Positions 31,038-35,395 of a stretch of 35,395 bases of DNA are shown in pieces. This DNA comes from DATFGK01 sp046712825. GTDB taxonomy: Bacteria; Actinomycetota; AC-67. How positions within the stretch are numbered: position 1 is the stretch's first letter; every line of letters begins with the position of its first letter. The notes under the pieces are model-generated. The model had not been told where the DNA came from and did no database searches. It worked only from the letters and a program-made list of their open reading frames with translations. The position numbers were made by a program, and so were the translations under genes. The stretch spans positions 1 through 35,395 of the forward strand of contig JBKKCR010000072.1 of assembly GCA_046712825.1 (NCBI GenBank), written 5' to 3'.

Positions 31038-32396
31038 CTACATCAACGCGATCAGCTTCTCCACGCGCTCGTCGTGCGCTTTGAACGGATCCTTGCAGAG
31101 CACGGTGCGCTGCGCTTGGTCGTTGAGCTTCAGATGCACCCAGTCCACCGTGAAATCGCGGCGGCGCTCCTTGGCGGTCTTGATGAACTCGCCGCGCAGC
31201 CTCGCTCGCGTCGTCTGCGGAGGCTCGCGCATCGCCGTCTCGATCCGAGCCTCGTCGACGGCCCGCTCCATCAAGCCACGGCGTTGGAGGATGTAGTAGA
31301 GCCCGCGCTTGCGGTTGACGTCGTGGTAAGCGAGGTCCATCAGCGCGACCTTCGGGTGCGCGAGGGTTAGATTCCGCGACGACCGGTACGACTCGATCAG
31401 CTTGAGCTTGGTGACCCAGTCGAGCTTTCCCTCGAGCGGATCGAGGTCCTGAGCCTCGAGGAGCTTCAGCGCTTCCTCCCACATACCGAGGATGCGCGTC
31501 GCGAAGCCGTTGATGCCGCGGCGGTCGACGAACTTACGCGCACGGTCGAAGTACTCCATCTGGATCTCGATCGCCGACATCTCACGCCCACTCGCGAGCT
31601 TCACGCGGCGGCGACAGGTGATGTCGTGGGAGATCTCGCGGATCGCGCGGATCGGGTTCTCGAGGGTCAAGTCGCGCATCACGGTCCCCTCCTCCACCAT
31701 GCGGAGGATGAGGTCGGTGGCGCCGATCTTCATCAGACTCGTGTACTCGCTCATGTTCGAGTCGCCGACGATCACGTGGAGCCGGCGGTAGCGCTCGGCG
31801 TCCGCGTGCGGCTCGTCGCGCGTGTTGATGATCGGACGGCTTCGCGTGGTCGCGCTGGAGACGCCTTCCCAGATGTGCTCGGCCCGTTGCGCGAGACAGA
31901 ACAGCGCTCCGCGGGGCGTCTGGAGAACCTTTCCCGCGCCGGCAAAAACCTGCCGCGTGACGAAGAACGGGATCAGGATGTCGGCGAGCTTCTGGAACTC
32001 GCCGTACCGCGAGACCAGATAGTTCTCGTGGCAGCCGTAGGAGTTGCCGGCCGAGTCGGTGTTGTTCTTGAACAGGTAGATGTCGCCGGAGATGCCTTCT
32101 TCGTGGAGGCGATGCTCGGCGGCGGCCAGGAGCCCCTCGAGGATCCGCTCCCCCGCCTTGTCGTGCGCGACCAGATCCAGGATGTCGTCGCATTCGGGTG
32201 TCGCGTACTCGGGGTGTGATCCCACGTCTAGGTAGAGGCGGGCGCCGTTCTCGAGGAACACGTTCGACGAGCGGCCCCAGGAGACGACCCGGCGGAAGAG
32301 GTACCGGGCGACCTCGTCGGGCGAAAGGCGGCGCTGGCCGCGGAACGTGCAGGTTACGCCGTACTCGTTCTCGAGCCCGAATATCCGGCGTTCCAC
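31038..32396 (-). CDS. pafA: Pup-protein ligase PafA
   Basis: The 452-residue protein is nearly collinear with mycobacterial PafA (also 452 residues). It attaches the prokaryotic ubiquitin-like protein Pup to lysines of target proteins using ATP, marking them for the proteasome. Matching blocks include RRIFGLENEYGVTCTF (Mg/ATP site), LYLDVGSHPEYATPECD with catalytic Asp57, GDIYLFKNNTDSAGNSYGCH, AEHIWEGVSSATTRSRPIIN, HVIVGDSNMSE and DFTVDWVHLKLNDQAQRTVL. The GTG at 32396 gives the family N-terminus; a longer frame to 32558 would overlap the divergent PHP gene. TACACT lies seven bases upstream. The stop is two bases from the convergent selenoprotein stop. Pup, Dop and proteasome subunits are not in the window. 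Confidence 0.97.
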   Translation of the reverse strand: MERRIFGLENEYGVTCTFRGQRRLSPDEVARYLFRRVVSWGRSSNVFLENGARLYLDVGSHPEYATPECDDILDLVAHDKAGERILEGLLAAAEHRLHEEGISGDIYLFKNNTDSAGNSYGCHENYLVSRYGEFQKLADILIPFFVTRQVFAGAGKVLQTPRGALFCLAQRAEHIWEGVSSATTRSRPIINTRDEPHADAERYRRLHVIVGDSNMSEYTSLMKIGATDLILRMVEEGTVMRDLTLENPIRAIREISHDITCRRRVKLASGREMSAIEIQMEYFDRARKFVDRRGINGFATRILGMWEEALKLLEAQDLDPLEGKLDWVTKLKLIESYRSSRNLTLAHPKVALMDLAYHDVNRKRGLYYILQRRGLMERAVDEARIETAMREPPQTTRARLRGEFIKTAKERRRDFTVDWVHLKLNDQAQRTVLCKDPFKAHDERVEKLIALM

Positions 32397-32403
32397 GCCG
32401 ATG

Positions 32404-32409
32404 AGTGTA
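32404..32409 (-). promoter_or_regulatory. -10 box of a probable leaderless pafA promoter
   Basis: TACACT on the minus strand lies exactly seven bases before the pafA GTG at 32396. It is the same hexamer as in the tatA promoter. Confidence 0.5.
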
Positions 32410-32475
32410 TCGCGCGGCCCGAACGCCGCCCGAGGGGGAGGAAACGGACGGTCGCCGTCGAACCGTTCGAGAGAC

Positions 32476-34728
32476 GTGGATCGCTCTCGAATCGCTCTCT
32501 CGCTGGCCGTCGTCACCCTGGCGCTCGTCGCCATGCCCGCACGGCTCCCGGCGGCCACCGCCTACGACGTCTACTTCGCCGGGATGCACAACCACACCGG
32601 CTACTCCGACGGCGTCCCCGGCACCATCCCGGCGGATGCCTACGCCGGCGCCCGGGCGACCGGCCTCGACATCATGACGGTCACCGAGCATTCGGAAGGC
32701 TTCGACGTGCCGGTGACCCTGTCCGAGCGATGCCTGCCGACCGAGGGGGGCACGCTCGTCGAATGTGCCCTCGCCGACGGAACCAACTCGATCCGGAAGT
32801 GGGACGCGAATCGAGAACAGGCGGAGACCGCCACGGACGCGGACTTCGTCGCCTTGCGCGGTTTCGAGTGGACCTCGGACGTCTTCGACCACATCAACGT
32901 CTACTTCTCGGCGGCGTACACGAACGCGAAGATCGATGGCGGCTACCTCACCATGGACACCTTCTGGAAGTGGTTGCGTAGCAACAAGGACGCGATCGCG
33001 ACCTTCAACCACCCCGGCGACAAGGGTGACAGCACCTGGAACGACTTCGCGTACGTCCCCGACGCCGACTTCCGTATGGCGGGGATCGAGGTCTTCAACG
33101 GCGGAAAGTCGAAGGACTACTTCGAGAGCGGGCACGTGGCCCGGGCGCTCGACAAGGGCTGGCACCTCGGCCTGGTCGGCGCGCAGGACACGCACACCGA
33201 CGACTGGGGTGATCCGAACTCGTACTCACGGACCGGCTTCCTGCTACCCGCCTTGAGCACCGATGCGGTTCGAGATGCGATGCTCGCGCGCCGCTTCTAC
33301 GCGACGACCGACGCGAATCTGGAGTTGAGTTTCACGGCAGACGACGAACCGATGGGCGCGCGACTCAACCGGCCGGTGGGCGAGGCCGTCACGCTGACGG
33401 TCGGTGCGGCCGATCCCGACGGCGAGCCCATCGCGAAGGTGGAACTCTTCACCAACGGTGGCGCGCTCGCCGGCAGCGCGACCGGCGTCCCCGCCACGTT
33501 CACCGCGACCTCCGCCTGGGGCGAAGCGTGGTACCTCGTTCGCGTGACGCAAGCGGACGGAGAGAAGGCCTACTCGTCTCCCATCTGGATCGGCGCGAAC
33601 GCGCATGCCGGCGGTGAGTGGCTCGCCGGCGACCTCCACGTCCACACGCAGAACGGTCACGACACGTGTGCGACCCCGACGACCAAGGTCGGCGGCGCGT
33701 CCTGCGACGAGCCGTGGACCTGGAGCTTCAGCCCTGCGGAGCGGATCGCGCTCGCGAAGGAGCGTGGGCTCGACTACCTCGCCATCACCGACCACAACAA
33801 CATCCTGAGCCAGGCCGATCCCGCGTGGGCGGCGGAAGAGGCACTGGGTGAGCTGATCCTCGTACCCGCGTACGAGAACTCGCTGCCCGGGCACGCGCAG
33901 ATGCTCGGCGCGGAGAAGTGCTACCCGGGGCCGACGGCCGACGACGAAGGGATCCCGGTCTGCACCCGCGACTCGTCCCTCGCCGGGGTGATCGCGGCCC
34001 GAGACGCGCTGCGCGCGGACGGCGGCGCTTTCCAGATCAACCATCCCGGCGACCGGGATTGGTTCAACGAGTTCGGGCACCAGGTCGCCCCGGACTCCGT
34101 GGAGGTCTGGAACATCGGTATCTGGGCCTGGCAACCGCCGGCCCCGTCGGCGAACGACAACGATTTCGCACTGGAGTTCTACGACGGGTTCCTCGACGCC
34201 GGCTATCGGGTCGCGGCGACCGGTGGGAGCGACTCGCACTGGCGGCTGACCTCACCGGTCCAAGGCGTCGGCCAGCCTTCCACCTGGATCTTCTCGAGCG
34301 GCCGCACCTGGCAGGACATCACCGCCGGGATCAGGGGCGGACACACCTTCGTCTCCTGGCAACCTCCCGCGTACCTCGGCCCGCGACTGTTCCTGGAGGC
34401 CGACGCAGACGGGAACGGCACCTTCGAATCGATCGCCGGCGACCTCGTTCCTGCGGGCTCGCCGATGCGGGTGCGCGCGGACGGCGCACTGCCGGGAAGC
34501 TTCGTCAGGCTGGTCACGACCGGCGGCGTCAGGCAAGAAAGCCTTCTCGGCCCCGACGGCACTATGGAGTTCACGACATCGTCTCCCTGGGTGCGCGCGG
34601 AGCTCGTCCTCCCGGATGCCGAAGCGCAGCGAGAGTCGCTCTGCGACCCCCTGGTCGGCGAGCAGACCACCCTGTGCCGCAACCGTCTGATCGTCCTGGC
34701 CCTGACGTCCCCGATCTACCAGGTCTGA
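32476..34728 (+). CDS. secreted protein with two PHP metal-dependent phosphoesterase-like domains
   Basis: The protein of about 750 residues has a signal peptide (DRSRIALSLAVVTLALVAMP, cleavage near PAATA) and two PHP domains. The first has MHNHTGYSDG (H38, H40), TVTEHSEG, TFNHPGDKGD and GAQDTHTDDWG; the second has DLHVHTQNGHD (H388, H390), AITDHNNI, QINHPGDRDW and GGSDSHWR. Each set supplies the metal-binding His/Asp residues of the fold, so both may be active. An Ig-like beta domain (VTLTVGAADPDGEPIAKVEL) lies between them, and a beta-rich region follows. PHP enzymes hydrolyse phosphoesters; the substrate of this extracellular form is unknown. The GTG at 32476 gives a clean signal peptide; the ATG at 32401 is an alternative. 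It diverges from pafA. Confidence 0.85.
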   Translation: MDRSRIALSLAVVTLALVAMPARLPAATAYDVYFAGMHNHTGYSDGVPGTIPADAYAGARATGLDIMTVTEHSEGFDVPVTLSERCLPTEGGTLVECALADGTNSIRKWDANREQAETATDADFVALRGFEWTSDVFDHINVYFSAAYTNAKIDGGYLTMDTFWKWLRSNKDAIATFNHPGDKGDSTWNDFAYVPDADFRMAGIEVFNGGKSKDYFESGHVARALDKGWHLGLVGAQDTHTDDWGDPNSYSRTGFLLPALSTDAVRDAMLARRFYATTDANLELSFTADDEPMGARLNRPVGEAVTLTVGAADPDGEPIAKVELFTNGGALAGSATGVPATFTATSAWGEAWYLVRVTQADGEKAYSSPIWIGANAHAGGEWLAGDLHVHTQNGHDTCATPTTKVGGASCDEPWTWSFSPAERIALAKERGLDYLAITDHNNILSQADPAWAAEEALGELILVPAYENSLPGHAQMLGAEKCYPGPTADDEGIPVCTRDSSLAGVIAARDALRADGGAFQINHPGDRDWFNEFGHQVAPDSVEVWNIGIWAWQPPAPSANDNDFALEFYDGFLDAGYRVAATGGSDSHWRLTSPVQGVGQPSTWIFSSGRTWQDITAGIRGGHTFVSWQPPAYLGPRLFLEADADGNGTFESIAGDLVPAGSPMRVRADGALPGSFVRLVTTGGVRQESLLGPDGTMEFTTSSPWVRAELVLPDAEAQRESLCDPLVGEQTTLCRNRLIVLALTSPIYQV

Positions 34729-34746
34729 TCCGACGGTCGTCCCCCG

Positions 34747-34774
34747 GCTTCAGCGTCGGAGCTTCAGCGTCGGA
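34747..34774. repeat. perfect 14-bp tandem direct repeat at the methyltransferase stop
   Basis: GCTTCAGCGTCGGA occurs at 34747-34760 and 34761-34774, followed by a further partial GCTTC. The second copy contains the TGA stop of the methyltransferase gene (minus strand), the first lies just beyond it, so a short duplication has repeated the end of the gene without changing the protein. Confidence 0.7.
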
Positions 34775-35395
34775 GCTTCCGCGCGATGCGCCGCCTGAGC
34801 GGCGGAGGTGCCGACGGCTTCTGGTCGAAACGATCGAACGTCGACTTCACGAACTTCGCGACGTCGGTTGCGGGATAGCAGATGTAGAAACTTCGGTCCG
34901 GGCGATACGGGGGCAGGAGCTTGTACACGCCCGCATACCCGCAGTCCGCGAACATACGGAGCAGCGATTCGTCATCTGGCCAGAATGACGTCACGTTCCC
35001 CCACGAGGACTTCTTCGCCTGATCGTGCTCTACATTCAGATCTCCAACCTCATCGAAGAGCTCGCCGTTGTATCCGAGCTCTTGTCGTGAAGGTTTCAGG
35101 GAGACATGCGTATCGACGATCGTGAGGGTTCGCGAACAACGCCTCAGCAGGTCCAATGTGTCTTTCAGCTCCAGGTGATAGAGCAGCCCCAGCAACGCGA
35201 TGCAATCGAACTGACCTTCCTTGAACGAGAACTCCCGGATATCGCTCTGGATCCACGTGATGCCGTCGAACTTCGGCATCCTGGCCGTTCGAACGTCTAC
35301 GGCCGTCACCTTCCATCCCATGTCGTGGGCGAGCACCGCCATCGCCCCGTGGCCACATCCGAGGTCCAGAAGCCGCCCGGCCGGGAGTTGGCTCA
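34764..35395 (-). CDS. class I SAM-dependent methyltransferase, 5' end outside window
   Basis: The frame is open to the window edge, so the start lies beyond it; 209 residues are seen. RLLDLGCGHGAMAV is motif I of the Rossmann-type SAM methyltransferases and binds the cofactor, VTAVDVR (acidic end of strand 2) binds the ribose, and FDCIALLGLLYHL is motif II/III. The C-terminal half (HDQAKKSSWGNVTSFWPDDESLLRMFADCGY) resembles the methyltransferases that act on sugars or small molecules in cell-envelope clusters, but the substrate is not identifiable. The last residues are basic (RRRIARKLRR). The short call starting at 35342 would miss motif I. Confidence 0.85.
   Translation of the reverse strand, partial: SQLPAGRLLDLGCGHGAMAVLAHDMGWKVTAVDVRTARMPKFDGITWIQSDIREFSFKEGQFDCIALLGLLYHLELKDTLDLLRRCSRTLTIVDTHVSLKPSRQELGYNGELFDEVGDLNVEHDQAKKSSWGNVTSFWPDDESLLRMFADCGYAGVYKLLPPYRPDRSFYICYPATDVAKFVKSTFDRFDQKPSAPPPLRRRIARKLRR

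Noticed and set aside
31038..32558. PafA with a 54-residue N-terminal extension
   Set aside because: The family begins at (M)ERRIFGLE, giving exactly the mycobacterial length, and the extension would cover the pafA promoter box and the start of the divergent gene.

Overview
The window is high-GC, gene-dense bacterial DNA. It comes from an actinobacterium (Actinomycetota), most likely an uncultured, deep-branching one. The evidence is the Pup ligase gene pafA, the two WYL regulators pafB and pafC, a HelY-type SKI2-family helicase next to tatA/tatC, a wax-ester synthase/diacylglycerol acyltransferase, a DUF3866 protein, and a set of apparently leaderless promoters (TAnnnT boxes 6-7 nt before GTG/ATG starts). 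No rRNA, tRNA, CRISPR array, transposase or integrase was seen.

Layout. 1-6.3 kb: the end of an alpha/beta hydrolase gene, then a minus-strand run with a metalloprotease (HExxHxxGxxD), a small membrane-anchored protein, a beta-propeller-like lipoprotein, a lipid kinase, a WS/DGAT acyltransferase and an NAD-dependent epimerase/SDR. 6.5-13.6 kb, minus strand: tatA, tatC, a single-pass membrane protein of unknown function, a second lipid kinase, helY, and an alkylglycerone-phosphate-synthase-like flavoprotein. 13.6-22.3 kb: an accessory block with three secreted, C-terminally anchored surface proteins. Two carry LPxTG motifs followed by unusually long basic tails. An HPPD-homogentisate dioxygenase operon sits among them, and a zinc-ribbon protein ends the block. 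22.4-26 kb, plus strand: two translationally coupled histidine kinases without a response regulator. 26-32.4 kb: pafC, pafB and, further on, pafA (all minus strand), with a secreted esterase, a DUF3866 protein and a thioredoxin-fold gene on the plus strand between pafB and pafA. 32.5-34.7 kb: a secreted protein with two PHP metal-binding domains. The window ends inside a SAM methyltransferase gene.

Two points stand out. First, the thioredoxin-fold gene at 29977-31035 has an in-frame UGA exactly where the redox cysteine belongs (WASW-UGA-GCR). It is followed at the expected distance by a hairpin with a GGUCU apical loop, as in the Escherichia coli fdhF SECIS, so it is very probably a selenoprotein rather than two genes or a pseudogene. 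Second, the order pafA-pafB-pafC-tatA-tatC-helY known from mycobacteria is kept in order and orientation, but is split twice: about 3 kb between pafA and pafB, and about 12.7 kb of surface-protein, tyrosine-catabolism and signalling genes between pafC and tatA.

Genes that plausibly work together: HPPD and HGD (tyrosine to maleylacetoacetate); TatA/TatC (export of folded proteins); the PafABC set (pupylation and the DNA-damage regulator); WS/DGAT, lipid kinases and the AGPS-like flavoprotein (neutral, phospho- or ether-lipid metabolism, inferred); and the surface proteins with a sortase that must lie outside this window.
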